From Methanobacteriota archaeon (GTDB taxonomy: Archaea > Methanobacteriota > Methanobacteria > Methanobacteriales > Methanobacteriaceae), in NCBI GenBank assembly GCA_023430285.1, contig JAEZAV010000071.1:1-27786 (forward strand): a stretch of 27,786 bases of DNA, given 5' to 3'. The notes beneath the pieces are model-generated. The model saw nothing but the letters and a program-made list of their open reading frames with translations, searched no databases and had not been told where the DNA came from. The position numbers and the translations under genes are program-made. Below, piece after piece: positions 16,614-27,534 of this stretch. Positions within the stretch are counted from its first letter, which is position 1, and every line of letters starts with the position of its first letter.

Positions 16614-17252
16614 ATGAAAGAAGAGATATTGGAAGCGGTGAAGAAGGCTAAAGAAGATTCAAAGCCGAGGAACTTCACACAATCCATTGATGTGGTCATC
16701 ACAATCAAGGATTTAGACGTGAAAAAGCCAGAAAACCGTATAGACGAAGAAGTATTTCTCCCAAATGGTCGTGGTAAAGACGTTTCGGTCGTCTTTATTG
16801 CAGATGGAGAACTGGCACTTCAGGCAGAAAATGCTGGTGCAAGCCTTGTAATTACCAAAGAAGGTTTAGAAAGCTTTGGTAAAGACAGGAAAGCAGCTAA
16901 AAAAGTTGCTAACCAGAATGATTTCTTTGTTGCCCAGGCAGATTTCATGCCACTTGTGGGTAGATTCCTAGGACCAGTTTTAGGACCTAGAAAGAAAATG
17001 CCAAAACCAGTTCCTGCATCAGCAAAACCAGAACCGCTGATGGAGAGATTAAAAAATACAGCAAAAGTAAGAATTAAAGACCAGCCAGTTATCCAGGCAA
17101 TTGTCGGCTCGCAAGAGATGGACGATGAACAGATTGCTGAGAATATTGAAGCAATTCTTCAGATACTGGATCAAAAACTTGAGAAGGGCAGAAGTCAGAT
17201 AAAGTCCATGTACATTAAAACAACCATGGGCCCAGTAGCGAGGGTGATATAA
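16614..17252 (+). CDS. rpl1: Large-subunit ribosomal protein L1 (uL1)
   Basis: A 212-residue protein of the ribosomal L1 stalk, which guides tRNA exit. Recognisable segments are [18 protein letters not shown] (about 18-35), the domain II region with [17 protein letters not shown] (about 117-133), and the return to domain I with [16 protein letters not shown] at the end. GGAGG lies 6 bases before the ATG. The start of the coding region carries a folded RNA element matching the L1 binding site, so the protein probably represses its own operon. It overlaps rpl10 by one base (TAATG). Confidence 0.97.
   Translation: MKEEILEAVKKAKEDSKPRNFTQSIDVVITIKDLDVKKPENRIDEEVFLPNGRGKDVSVVFIADGELALQAENAGASLVITKEGLESFGKDRKAAKKVANQNDFFVAQADFMPLVGRFLGPVLGPRKKMPKPVPASAKPEPLMERLKNTAKVRIKDQPVIQAIVGSQEMDDEQIAENIEAILQILDQKLEKGRSQIKSMYIKTTMGPVARVI
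16638..16678 (+). promoter_or_regulatory. L1 autoregulatory mRNA element inside the rpl1 coding sequence
   Basis: Starting 24 bases after the A of the rpl1 ATG, GTGAAG (16638-16643) pairs perfectly with CTTCAC (16673-16678). GGCT (16646-16649) pairs with AGCC (16663-16666). Between them lies an asymmetric internal loop (two A on the left, GAGGAA on the right), with a 13-base apical loop. This is the layout of the L1 binding site known in Methanococcus rpl1 mRNA, which mimics the 23S rRNA site and lets excess L1 block translation of L1, L10 and L12. The structure is seen in sequence, and the regulation is from the literature on homologues. Confidence 0.85.
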
Positions 17253-18253
17253 TGCCTCATGTTGCTGAATGGAAAAAAGATGAAGTAGCAAACCTCAAGG
17301 ACCTTATAAACAGCTATGAAGTTGTGGGTATGGCAAACCTTGCAGATATACCAGCCCCTCAGCTCCAACAAATGCGAAGAACACTCAAAGACAGTGCTAC
17401 TCTGAAGATGTCAAGGAAAACTTTGATGAGCCTTGCATTGAACGACAGTGAAAAAGCCCAGATAGAAACTCTTGAAGATTACATGGAAGGGCAACCAGCC
17501 CTAATATTCACCAATATGAATCCATTTAAACTCTACAAGATTCTAGAGAGCAGTAAAACACCAGCACCTGCAAAGGCTGGAAGTATAGCACCTGAAGACA
17601 TAATTGTTCCTAAGGGCGATACTGCATTCAAACCTGGTCCGGTACTTGGTGAACTTCAAAAGGCAGGAATACCTGCCAAGATAGAGAAGGGAAAAATAGT
17701 TATCACCAATGATAAGGTCATAGTTGAAGCTGGAGAAGTCATTCCTAGGGATGTTGCAAGCATACTTACAAGGCTTGAAATTTTCCCACTAGAAGTAGGA
17801 ATTGATCTCAGAGCTGCCTATGAAGCAGAGACTATTTACACATCTGATCTATTGACAGTTGACGAGGAAAAAACTTTAGCAGATGTCCAGAAAGCATTTA
17901 CACAAGCACTGAACTTATCAGTCGAAGCTGTAATCTTCAACAAGGAATCTACACCACTCATAATACAGAAAGCTGTTTCACAGTCATTGAACCTTGCTTT
18001 AAACGCAGAAATATTAAACGAAAAAACAAGGGACGTCCTATTGGCCAAAGCATACGCACAGATGCTTGCAGTAGCATCAGAAGTATCTGCCAAGGATGAA
18101 AATGCTGTTGACGACGAGCTTAAAGAAAAATTGAGTTCAACTGCAGCTAAAGTTGAAACCCCAGAAGATAACAACGACGAACCAGAAGATGAAGAAGAAG
18201 CTGAAGAAGAGGAAGGAGATGCAGCAGCAGGTCTTGGAGCTCTATTTGGCTAA
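17252..18253 (+). CDS. rpl10: Large-subunit ribosomal protein L10 (uL10, P0)
   Basis: The base of the ribosomal P-stalk, which carries several L12 dimers. At 333 residues it has the archaeal P0 layout: an rRNA-binding N-terminal domain (about 1-105), an inserted domain (about 110-180, [17 protein letters not shown]), helical spine segments for L12 dimers (about 205-290, with the related repeats [15 protein letters not shown] and [15 protein letters not shown]) and an acidic tail ending [10 protein letters not shown]. The tail is identical to that of L12. The start overlaps the rpl1 stop by one base, behind GAGGGTGAT. Confidence 0.97.
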   Translation: MPHVAEWKKDEVANLKDLINSYEVVGMANLADIPAPQLQQMRRTLKDSATLKMSRKTLMSLALNDSEKAQIETLEDYMEGQPALIFTNMNPFKLYKILESSKTPAPAKAGSIAPEDIIVPKGDTAFKPGPVLGELQKAGIPAKIEKGKIVITNDKVIVEAGEVIPRDVASILTRLEIFPLEVGIDLRAAYEAETIYTSDLLTVDEEKTLADVQKAFTQALNLSVEAVIFNKESTPLIIQKAVSQSLNLALNAEILNEKTRDVLLAKAYAQMLAVASEVSAKDENAVDDELKEKLSSTAAKVETPEDNNDEPEDEEEAEEEEGDAAAGLGALFG

Positions 18254-18315
18254 GTTAAAATTGAATTTAAAAAATTTATTAAAACTAAACAAAATTTAAA
18301 CTTTGAGGTGATCTC

Positions 18316-18615
18316 ATGGAATATATATACACAGCAATGTTATTGCACACAACAGGTCAGGAAATTAGCGAAGAAAATGTGAAGAAGGTTTTAGAAGCAG
18401 CAGGCGCAGAAGTAGACGAAGCAAGAGTTAAAGCATTAATTGCAGCTCTCGAAGATGTCGACATCGAAGAAGCAATGGAAAAAACCGCAGTAGCAGCAGC
18501 AGCTCCAGTAGCAGCAGCCGCAGCCCCAGCAGCAGCTGAGGAAGAAGAAGAGGAAGAGGAAGAAGAAGAAAAAGAAGAAGAAGCAGCAGCCGGTTTAGGC
18601 GCACTCTTCGGATAA
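18316..18615 (+). CDS. rpl12: Large-subunit ribosomal protein L12 (P1/P2 type)
   Basis: A 99-residue stalk protein that recruits translation factors. The N-terminal dimerisation domain spans about 1-58 ([20 protein letters not shown]). An alanine/proline hinge follows (about 60-75), then a run of glutamates, and finally [10 protein letters not shown], the factor-binding tail. GAGGTGAT (18304-18311) gives a strong ribosome binding site, as expected for a protein made in several copies per ribosome. The 62-base gap after rpl10 holds no obvious promoter. Confidence 0.97.
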   Translation: MEYIYTAMLLHTTGQEISEENVKKVLEAAGAEVDEARVKALIAALEDVDIEEAMEKTAVAAAAPVAAAAAPAAAEEEEEEEEEEEKEEEAAAGLGALFG

Positions 18616-18616
18616 A

Positions 18617-18660
18617 TTCTTTTCTTTTTTCGGATCTTTAAATTCAGTTTTAATGATCCG
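18617..18660 (+). terminator. Operon terminator after rpl12
   Basis: A pyrimidine stretch rich in T (18617-18630) is followed by CGGATC (18631-18636) pairing with GATCCG (18655-18660), then another T-rich stretch. Either the T tract or the hairpin could end the ribosomal operon. Confidence 0.5.
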
Positions 18661-18926
18661 ATCCTTTCTTAAATTTTTATTTTTAAATTTCAATTAATCC
18701 TTTGCATCCCCCTAATTTTAATGTTCAAACTGTTATTTTTTGCTAGTTTCAAAACTATTTAAACAAGTTTTTATCAAATTAAGATCAACTAGATCATTGA
18801 ATTGAAAATGACTGTTTTAATGAATATCTAAAAAATAGATCTTTACATCCATATTGGGATTTAAATCTTTATTTAACTAGTCAATAAAAATAAAATGTAA
18901 TTAAAAGATTGTTAACGTTGATTATC
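18661..18926. other. Intergenic region upstream of alaS
   Basis: Very AT-rich. No gene or structured RNA is seen. ATTTAAATCT (about 18858-18867) and CTTTATTTAAC (about 18866-18876) are possible TATA boxes for alaS. No Shine-Dalgarno-like sequence lies before the alaS ATG. Confidence 0.4.
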
Positions 18927-21644
<2,718 letters not shown>

Positions 21645-21710
21645 ACAGGATAATCAAACTGTGGAAAACAACTTTCATCCACAGTTCCATCCATTTTTTC
21701 CATATCCGAA

Positions 21711-21720
21711 GAATATAAAT
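21711..21720 (+). promoter_or_regulatory. TATA box of the small membrane protein gene
   Basis: GAATATAAAT, about 60 bases before the ATG at 21778. The expected transcription start is near 21745. Confidence 0.45.
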
Positions 21721-21777
21721 TTCCAGGATTATAATAAGAATACAGTAGCAATAAAATGCAAAAATAGGAGGAAAAAT

Positions 21778-21954
21778 ATGGAAGATAATCAAATAAATTT
21801 CATACTGTACATCATGGGTGTTGTGGGACTTATAGTACTTTTATTAGGTGTTTTTGATTTTTATCCCATTAAATACGGTGTTGTTGGTGCATTGATAATC
21901 TGGATCATCGGTGGAGGATACAGACAGTACTACGGCATGGGAAAGGTTAGATAA
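21778..21954 (+). CDS. Small membrane protein, 58 residues
   Basis: Two predicted transmembrane helices: about 7-26 (NFILYIMGVVGLIVLLLGVF) and about 31-47 (KYGVVGALIIWIIGGGY), with a short basic C-terminal tail ending YYGMGKVR. The frame is open upstream to 21661, but AGGAGG six bases before 21778 fixes the start. I do not recognise a family. It lies alone between alaS and the marker 16 gene, with its own TATA-like element. The strong ribosome binding site and clean hydrophobic pattern argue that it is a real gene. Confidence 0.72.
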   Translation: MEDNQINFILYIMGVVGLIVLLLGVFDFYPIKYGVVGALIIWIIGGGYRQYYGMGKVR

Positions 21955-22020
21955 ACCCCCACAAAAGCCAATTTATTTTTATTTTCTATTTATCAAACAT
22001 TGAATAAACTAACATTGAAA

Positions 22021-22045
22021 AAGTTCTAGACTCATAACAGAACTT
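22021..22045. repeat. Short inverted repeat upstream of the marker 16 gene
   Basis: AAGTTCT (22021-22027) and AGAACTT (22039-22045) are perfect inverted arms around 11 bases. Nine T at 22068-22076 follow. It may terminate the small membrane-protein transcript or bind a regulator. It is too far (about 130 bases) from the marker 16 TATA box for a simple operator. Confidence 0.35.
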
Positions 22046-22175
22046 CTAAATATGAAATATTTAATAATTTTTTTTTATCAGTAAACCATTCAAAAACTTA
22101 TAGCCTTGGTTAACAGAATATTAAATATGTTTACTTAATATGGAATTTAAACAGGGATTATGTTTACTGGAAATA

Positions 22176-22185
22176 TTTTTATATG
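22176..22185 (+). promoter_or_regulatory. TATA box of the marker 16 gene
   Basis: TTTTTATATG, with initiation expected near 22208. This gives a short leader that includes the GGAGAT ribosome binding site (22214-22219). Confidence 0.55.
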
Positions 22186-22225
22186 TTACATTTAATGAAA
22201 AAAAGAGTTTAGTGGAGATATTAAA

Positions 22226-23497
22226 TTGAAGATCCGCAGTGTGGAAGAAATTAATAAAAAAATTAAAGCTGGAAATGCCAACGTGCTAAGCGCGGAGGAA
22301 ATATCAAACCTTATCAAAGAGGGCGAAACACCTAAGGCAGAAGATGTAGATGTTGTTACCACAGGAACATGTGGTATAATGTCTGGAACTGCTGCAGTGC
22401 TCCATGTTCCTGTTTCAGATCCTGGTGCATTTAAAAAAGCCAGTAAAATCAGTTTAAATGGTGTTCCAGGTTTTCCTGGACCTTGTCCTAATGAATGGCT
22501 TGGATCTGTTGATCTGGTCATATATGGAACCTCACACAGTAGTGAAGATGAGAAATATGGTGGAGGTTTCCTATTTAAGGATATTGTTGCAGGGAATGAT
22601 ATTGAAGTGGAAGTAGAATCCATAGATGGAAAAACCTTCCAAAAAACTGTTACCGTGGATGATATAGGTACTGCCCAGATGCTGGGTACAAGAATGGCAT
22701 TTAAGAATTATAATTCATTCACCAATCCATCAGAAGAACTGATCTCATCAATATTCCATGCTGTAGATATGGAAGGTCCGTTTAAAGGATTATCTGTTTC
22801 TGGTTGTGGCCAGCTCAATCCATTACAAAACGATCCTGTAATGAAAACCATTTGTGCAGGGTCTAAAATACTTCTAAATGGAGCTGAAAGTATCATTATA
22901 GGAAATGGGACTCGTAGCAGTCCAGAAAAACCTAACTTAATGATCACTGGAGATATGAAGCAGATGGATCCTCATTTCCTTGGAGGATTCCAAACAGGAG
23001 CAGGTCCCGAAGTATTTGACAGTGTTGCATGTGCCATACCAGTGCTTGACAACGAAATCTTCCAAGAAACATTCATACTAAACAGGGACATAGTTCTTCC
23101 AATTGCAGATATTCGAGGCAGGCACAGTGTTTTATCCTCAACCAACTATGGAGAAGTGTGGGATAATTCTGATGAAAGACCAGTTTATCATCCTGAGAAA
23201 TGTATTAAATGTGAGACCTGTGTTGTGAGGGAAAGATGTCCAACAGGAGCCTACTCAGACAGTTTGAACCTGAAAAAATGTTTCGGCTGTGGAATGTGCG
23301 TGCACTCCTGTCCAAATCAAGCATTCACCATGGAAACTGGTAGTGTGAGTTTTGATATAGAAGATAAAACATATGATATGCCAATTATTTGCAGACAATC
23401 CGACATAAAAAGGGCACGAGAATTAACAGCAGAACTCACAAGAAGAATTGAAGGTGGAAGTTTCATTTTAAACAACTGTTTGGATAAAACTTCCTAA
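22226..23497 (+). CDS. mmp16: Methanogenesis marker 16 metalloprotein (DUF39/COG1900 plus ferredoxin domain)
   Basis: A 423-residue protein with a DUF39 domain (about 1-310) fused to a two-cluster ferredoxin domain. DUF39 cysteines are C49 (TTGTCGIMSG), C87 (GPCPNEW), C194 (VSGCGQLNP), C210 and C269. The ferredoxin part has C326-x2-C329-x2-C332-x5-C338-P and C352-x2-C355-x2-C358-x3-C362-P, enough for two [4Fe-4S] clusters. DUF39 relatives make homocysteine from aspartate semialdehyde and sulfide. A marker-16 type protein of Methanocaldococcus has, as I recall, been reported to turn sulfoacetaldehyde into coenzyme M (ComF). That is a literature memory, not read from this sequence. The start is TTG at 22226, with GGAGAT 6 bases before it. 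It has its own promoter and a T-run terminator. Confidence 0.9.
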   Translation: MKIRSVEEINKKIKAGNANVLSAEEISNLIKEGETPKAEDVDVVTTGTCGIMSGTAAVLHVPVSDPGAFKKASKISLNGVPGFPGPCPNEWLGSVDLVIYGTSHSSEDEKYGGGFLFKDIVAGNDIEVEVESIDGKTFQKTVTVDDIGTAQMLGTRMAFKNYNSFTNPSEELISSIFHAVDMEGPFKGLSVSGCGQLNPLQNDPVMKTICAGSKILLNGAESIIIGNGTRSSPEKPNLMITGDMKQMDPHFLGGFQTGAGPEVFDSVACAIPVLDNEIFQETFILNRDIVLPIADIRGRHSVLSSTNYGEVWDNSDERPVYHPEKCIKCETCVVRERCPTGAYSDSLNLKKCFGCGMCVHSCPNQAFTMETGSVSFDIEDKTYDMPIICRQSDIKRARELTAELTRRIEGGSFILNNCLDKTS

Positions 23498-23505
23498 AAC
23501 CCCCA

Positions 23506-23513
23506 TTTTTTTT
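23506..23513 (+). terminator. T run after the marker 16 gene
   Basis: Eight T following CCCCCA, 9 bases beyond the stop codon. It also faces the end of the convergent zinc-ribbon gene. Confidence 0.4.
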
Positions 23514-23569
23514 ATAAAAACTTGGCTGAAACCCTGAAAAATTAATATTCAATTCAAAAATTTTTTATT

Positions 23570-23971
23570 TTAAAGATTAGAAAATCCTGGTAGGGAATGT
23601 AAGAAACCTGAAAAAACCAGTATTCCTATTACAAATCCTATTAAAAGGGCCACAATCAAAAATAGTATTATGACTGTGAGAACAGAAACACCACCAGGTT
23701 CTTCAAATTCTTCTGGTTCGGGCCCATAATATTCTTCAACTAATTCCGACTCAGTTTCATTCGAAACCTGCGGTTCAGTTTCTTCAACGTAAACCTCTTC
23801 CCTTTTGGAACGATTTTTTCTTGAATAATAATTACCTTGATTTTCTGTGTATTCCCCTGCCATGTATCTGGCTTTTATTGATTTGTTGTAGGGGCTTATT
23901 ACTTCCATTCCACAGTTTGGACAGTAATTTTCTCTGTTCCTTATCTCAGCACCACAGTTTTCACAAATCAT
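23570..23971 (-). CDS. Zinc-ribbon protein with acidic linker and C-terminal membrane helix
   Basis: A 133-residue protein. The N-terminal zinc ribbon uses C3-x2-C6 and C17-x2-C20 (MICENCGAEI; NYCPNCGMEV). A long, charged and probably disordered linker follows (about 25-93: basic near 51-58, then acidic with many Glu and Pro). One transmembrane helix lies at about 95-121 (VSVLTVIILFLIVALLIGFV). The design suggests a cytosolic zinc ribbon tethered to the membrane. Such proteins are common and mostly uncharacterised in Methanobacteriales. GTGATGAG precedes the ATG. It has its own TATA box (24038-24048). Confidence 0.8.
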   Translation of the reverse strand: MICENCGAEIRNRENYCPNCGMEVISPYNKSIKARYMAGEYTENQGNYYSRKNRSKREEVYVEETEPQVSNETESELVEEYYGPEPEEFEEPGGVSVLTVIILFLIVALLIGFVIGILVFSGFLHSLPGFSNL

Positions 23972-24037
23972 AGCTCATCACATGATCTTCATTATAATCC
24001 AAAGGCATTACTACTAAATTATAATATATTATTCCTT

Positions 24038-24048
24038 GTTTATAAATA
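24038..24048 (-). promoter_or_regulatory. TATA box of the zinc-ribbon gene
   Basis: On the minus strand, TATTTATAAAC, about 65-75 bases before the ATG. Initiation is expected near 24015. Confidence 0.45.
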
Positions 24049-24192
24049 CTTACACTTAAATCCTTGTTTAGAGTTTTTAAGAAGTTAAAGAGTATATTTT
24101 TTAAAATAAATATTGGAACATATTCTATAATAAATGTAAATTCTATTTAGGATCGCTAAAAAAAAGTGTTCCATATTTTAGTTTCACAACGT

Positions 24193-24408
24193 TTAGATCT
24201 GTATCCTTAAAAAATGAGTTTCTCCCTTCTCTGCATCCAATTCTATGGAACTGAATTCGTTTATCATATCTTCAAAAATCTTCCAGAGTGTTTCATCATC
24301 TGCAAAGACCAGAAATTCTTGTTCAGATTGCATCGTAATTTTTTCTACACCCTCATAATCCCCTTTAAGGTCATCAAATATTTGAATTTCCAGTTCCTTC
24401 ATTTCCAT
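24193..24408 (-). CDS. Small acidic hypothetical protein, partner of the HEAT-repeat gene
   Basis: A 71-residue acidic protein with strand-helix-strand character: KELEIQIFDDLKG, EKITMQSEQEFLVFADDET, a helix LWKIFEDMINEFSSI, then a final strand THFLRIQI. I do not recognise a family. The ATG at 24408 has GAGGGGT about 8 bases upstream and begins 21 bases after the HEAT gene stop, so both are probably on one transcript. The good ribosome binding site supports a real gene. Its acidic surface suggests a protein-protein role, perhaps as ligand of the HEAT protein, which is inference. Confidence 0.68.
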   Translation of the reverse strand: MEMKELEIQIFDDLKGDYEGVEKITMQSEQEFLVFADDETLWKIFEDMINEFSSIELDAEKGETHFLRIQI

Positions 24409-24429
24409 GATCGTTACCCCTCAAAATTT

Positions 24430-25230
24430 TTATAAATTCAAATTCTTAGTTTCTAAATTTTTTTTGATATAGTTTTTGGCTTGTTCTGGTGTTCTTGTTG
24501 CAAATTTGTAGTTTTCATGCACTTTAACAATCTCTTTGACTGCTTCCAACACCAGTCCTTTGTTTGACCAATCATTCAAATCTGCAACAACTACTTCAAG
24601 ACAGCCTTTTTTGTAGCTTATTTGTCCTATTACATGGATAATCATTTGTTTTACAGATTTATCTTCTTCGTATTCCAACTTCTTTAATAGGGGCATGACT
24701 TCTTCAGGGTGGGTTCTTCCCCTGAGTTCAATTCCATGTACAATTTCCCGCCTAATTATCGGATTTTTGCTTTGTATGTGTTTCGATGCAAATTTAAAGG
24801 TTTGTTTAGGATTTTTTTCGCCCATCCTTTTTAAAGCTCCAATTACAGCATTTCGAACTGAATGATGCTCATCTGTTAGTGCTGTTTCAAATAGGTCCAG
24901 TATATCTGTGGTGTCCTTAGTTCCTATTTCACCGAGCACGTAAACTGCTGTTTGTCTCACCTTTGGATTAGAATTATTCAAAAGGTCAGCAATGATTGTG
25001 AGAATTTTCCTATGCCATTGATTGTTTTCCAAATAGATTTTTGCAACTGCCAAGTATGCTGCTTTACGTATGTACCCATCATCATTTGATGCATATTGGA
25101 TCAGAATTTCCGGTGCAGAACAAGTTCCATCCCCACCAATGTTTGCATTCAAAATAGATTCCTCAATTTCGTCATGTATTTGTTTAACAAGTTTTGATCT
25201 TTCTTCCTTTGATAAATCGTAGAATCCCAT
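24430..25230 (-). CDS. HEAT-repeat protein
   Basis: A 266-residue all-helical repeat protein. HEAT units recur from about residue 40 to 240, for example YIRKAAYLAVAKIY, KVRQTAVYVLGEIG, SVRNAVIGALKRMG, IIRREIVHGIELRG and SVKQMIIHVIGQIS. Each has the helix-turn-helix spacing of PBS-lyase/HEAT domains, which act as scaffolds for protein binding. There is no catalytic domain, signal peptide or membrane segment. The C-terminal end (ATRTPEQAKNYIKKNLETKN) is a charged helix. A TATA-like element lies at about 25311-25320 on the minus strand. It is followed by the 71-residue acidic protein gene. The partner and process are unknown. Confidence 0.85.
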   Translation of the reverse strand: MGFYDLSKEERSKLVKQIHDEIEESILNANIGGDGTCSAPEILIQYASNDDGYIRKAAYLAVAKIYLENNQWHRKILTIIADLLNNSNPKVRQTAVYVLGEIGTKDTTDILDLFETALTDEHHSVRNAVIGALKRMGEKNPKQTFKFASKHIQSKNPIIRREIVHGIELRGRTHPEEVMPLLKKLEYEEDKSVKQMIIHVIGQISYKKGCLEVVVADLNDWSNKGLVLEAVKEIVKVHENYKFATRTPEQAKNYIKKNLETKNLNL

Positions 25231-25457
25231 TTTTATCAGCTCTCAAAGTTAATTTTCTTAACAAAAATGATCCAGGTTTATGGCACAGTAGTTTGGTGGT
25301 GATGGAGTTCAATCTATAAAAAAAAAAGAGTTGGCCAGAAACCTTTAAGTTCTGGGGTATAAGGACTTTTTGAGATGGTTTTTTAAAAAAAAGTTTGGGA
25401 GATTCGTAGGGCTTTCAAGTACTTATGAGTCCTCAGAATCATGACCATGTTGTTTTT

Positions 25458-26762
25458 TTAGCCCACAACCCTTAACTTTTCAACAAGTATCCTTGGGATC
25501 ACGAATGGTCCTATGCTTCGTTTCTCTGATTCTGTTGCCGATGCTATTCCCATGGCTTCAAAAACATTGCCGGATAACATTGCCTTTTTTACTGGATATG
25601 TTACTTCACCATTTTCTATTTTAAATGCATTCATGGCTTCAACAGAGAAGTCCCCAGATATTGGGTTTGCTGTGTGCGCTCCTAAAACATCTGTGACAAG
25701 TACTCCTTCCTTCAGATCTGAAATAGGGTTCACTTCGTTGAAATCTAAAATGAAATTGGTTAAACCCACTGCAGGAACATCCCCATATGAACTTCTCATA
25801 CCGTTTCCTGTGGATTCCACTCCTCCCTTATTGGCAGTGTAAATATCGTATAAAAAGTTTTTAAGGATTCCATCTTCTATGAGAGCAGTTTTTTGGCTTG
25901 GAACTCCTTCACCATCACAGGTGGCACTTTGAAGCCCTCCAGATAGTGTTCCATCGTCGTAGATGCTTAGGGAACTGGATACTACTTGTTGTCCAACCTT
26001 GTCTGCGTACACTGATCTGCCCCTTTGAATGTTGTCTGCGTTGAATGCACCGTAGAATGTTCCAAGCAAACCTGCAGCTGCATGATGATCCAGAACTACT
26101 GGAATATCTCCAGTGTTTATTGTTTGACCTTTCCTTGATTTTTTTGCTATTTCACATGCCTTTAGAGCTATGCTTTCAGGATCAATGTTCATGAACCTTG
26201 AAGAATCAGATTCACTGGCTGTGGACACTGCATCCCCATCATCTGCATTGACTGCCATGTAACCTGTGAATATTGATGAAACATCCTTTGCAACTGCTCC
26301 TTCTGAATTTGCCATTATTAACTTGCTGTATCCTGTTGAAAAACCTCCAGATGTAGGTTCGCATTTTTCTTCTACAACTGTTTTGAGCATGATCTTGGCA
26401 ACATCAATAATTTCCTCAAGTTCCAGATATTCAATTTTTGGGTCGTAAATATCTTTGATCTTAGGATACTTTGAATTGGGAGCAAATGAAAAGTTTTCAT
26501 CCACTTCATTGGATTTTGCATTGAAAATTGCATTTTTAACAGTTTCTTCAAGGCTGTCTGTGTTGGTTGTGTATGAAAATCCCATTCTACCATCAACAAT
26601 GACCCTCACACCAACACCAAATGTGAAGGCTTCCTTGGCAAAGTCGACATTATCATTCTTAATGTCAACATCTACTCCTTCTTCCTTTTCAACATATACC
26701 TCTGCTTGATCCGTATATTTTAGGGCCAGATCAAGTGTTTGGTTTGCTACATCATGCATCAT
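25458..26762 (-). CDS. TldE/PmbA family protein (peptidase partner)
   Basis: A 434-residue protein of the TldD/PmbA (modulator of DNA gyrase) family. TldD and TldE form a heterodimeric protease that trims peptides. TldE lacks the metal-binding HExxxH, and this protein also lacks it, so it is the TldE-like subunit. Family elements are EVYVEKEEGVDVDIKN (about 19-34), FGVGVRVIVDGRMGFSYTTN (about 48-67), DHHAAAGLLGTFYGAFNADN (about 222-241), GVPSQKTALIEDG (about 286-298) and ISGDFSVEAMNAFKIENGEV (about 367-386). No tldD is in view. GAGGTG lies 8 bases before the ATG at 26762. It follows the phosphatase gene by 80 bases on the same strand. In bacteria the pair matures some peptide toxins and antibiotics. 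The archaeal substrate is unclear. Confidence 0.92.
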   Translation of the reverse strand: MMHDVANQTLDLALKYTDQAEVYVEKEEGVDVDIKNDNVDFAKEAFTFGVGVRVIVDGRMGFSYTTNTDSLEETVKNAIFNAKSNEVDENFSFAPNSKYPKIKDIYDPKIEYLELEEIIDVAKIMLKTVVEEKCEPTSGGFSTGYSKLIMANSEGAVAKDVSSIFTGYMAVNADDGDAVSTASESDSSRFMNIDPESIALKACEIAKKSRKGQTINTGDIPVVLDHHAAAGLLGTFYGAFNADNIQRGRSVYADKVGQQVVSSSLSIYDDGTLSGGLQSATCDGEGVPSQKTALIEDGILKNFLYDIYTANKGGVESTGNGMRSSYGDVPAVGLTNFILDFNEVNPISDLKEGVLVTDVLGAHTANPISGDFSVEAMNAFKIENGEVTYPVKKAMLSGNVFEAMGIASATESEKRSIGPFVIPRILVEKLRVVG

Positions 26763-26842
26763 CTTTTTTACACCTCGAAAAACTATACTTAAAGAAATAA
26801 TTTAAGAAACATAAACTTCGTTTGGAATTTTTAATAATTTTT

Positions 26843-27508
26843 TTACAATATAAATCTCTCAACAGCTTCTTTAAATCCATCTCCATGAGCGTTTTTTGTC
26901 ACATAATCTGCAATACCCTTGAGTTCCTCGTTAGCATTGGACACTGCGATCTTCAATCCTGCTGCAGCTAAAAATTCCATGTCATTCTCACTATCTCCAA
27001 CTGCCATTATCTCTTCTGGCTTAAAACCCAATGCCCCAGCAACCTTGAGTAATGAAGATCCCTTATTCACTTCAGGATCTGTTAAGTGTATTGCAAACTT
27101 GCTGTCATACACCTCCACAGGATGATCCCTTAGAACATCCTTAATGGTAGTTACAGGCACCTTACGGGTTAAGGCTATTTCTGAAACCCTTAAATCTGAA
27201 TTTTGAACCTTTTCAACAGGCAGGTCTGCTCTGAGGTATTCATAAGCCTCCTTACAAAGTTTATAATTCCCCAAAACTTCAGTTTTACCGTTGGATTCTA
27301 TCACCCCACCATTTTCAGCCACAATTCCTCCAGATGTGGATAAAAATGTGCTTAATGCATTTGTAAAACATGGAATGTTTCCAGTTACGATAATAACTGG
27401 TATTCCCATATCTTCAACACGATGTATGGTTTCTATGGCGCTTAAACAACCTCTTCTACTCTTATTTGTGATTGTTCCATCAACATCTGTGGCCAGTACT
27501 TTAATCAA
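26843..27508 (-). CDS. Phosphoglycolate phosphatase, archaeal HAD type
   Basis: A 221-residue HAD-superfamily IIB phosphatase. The nucleophile motif is D8-x-D10 in ATDVDGTIT, motif II is IVTGN (about 39-43) and motif IV is AVGDSENDMEFL (about 166-177). The archaeal family dephosphorylates 2-phosphoglycolate. Related HAD phosphatases act on sugar phosphates, so the substrate is probable, not proven. The start is TTG at 27508, with GAGGAGA about 9 bases upstream. It begins 26 bases downstream of the UPF0179 stop, indicating co-transcription. Confidence 0.88.
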   Translation of the reverse strand: MIKVLATDVDGTITNKSRRGCLSAIETIHRVEDMGIPVIIVTGNIPCFTNALSTFLSTSGGIVAENGGVIESNGKTEVLGNYKLCKEAYEYLRADLPVEKVQNSDLRVSEIALTRKVPVTTIKDVLRDHPVEVYDSKFAIHLTDPEVNKGSSLLKVAGALGFKPEEIMAVGDSENDMEFLAAAGLKIAVSNANEELKGIADYVTKNAHGDGFKEAVERFIL

Positions 27509-27534
27509 GTTTAGATTCTCCTCTTTATGCTTGT

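Noticed and set aside
18520..18590. GAA/GCA-rich simple repeat.
   Set aside because: It is the coding sequence of the alanine hinge and glutamate run of L12, which is normal for the family.
25458..26762. Considered as an active TldD metalloprotease.
   Set aside because: The HExxxH zinc motif is absent, and the layout fits the TldE/PmbA subunit.
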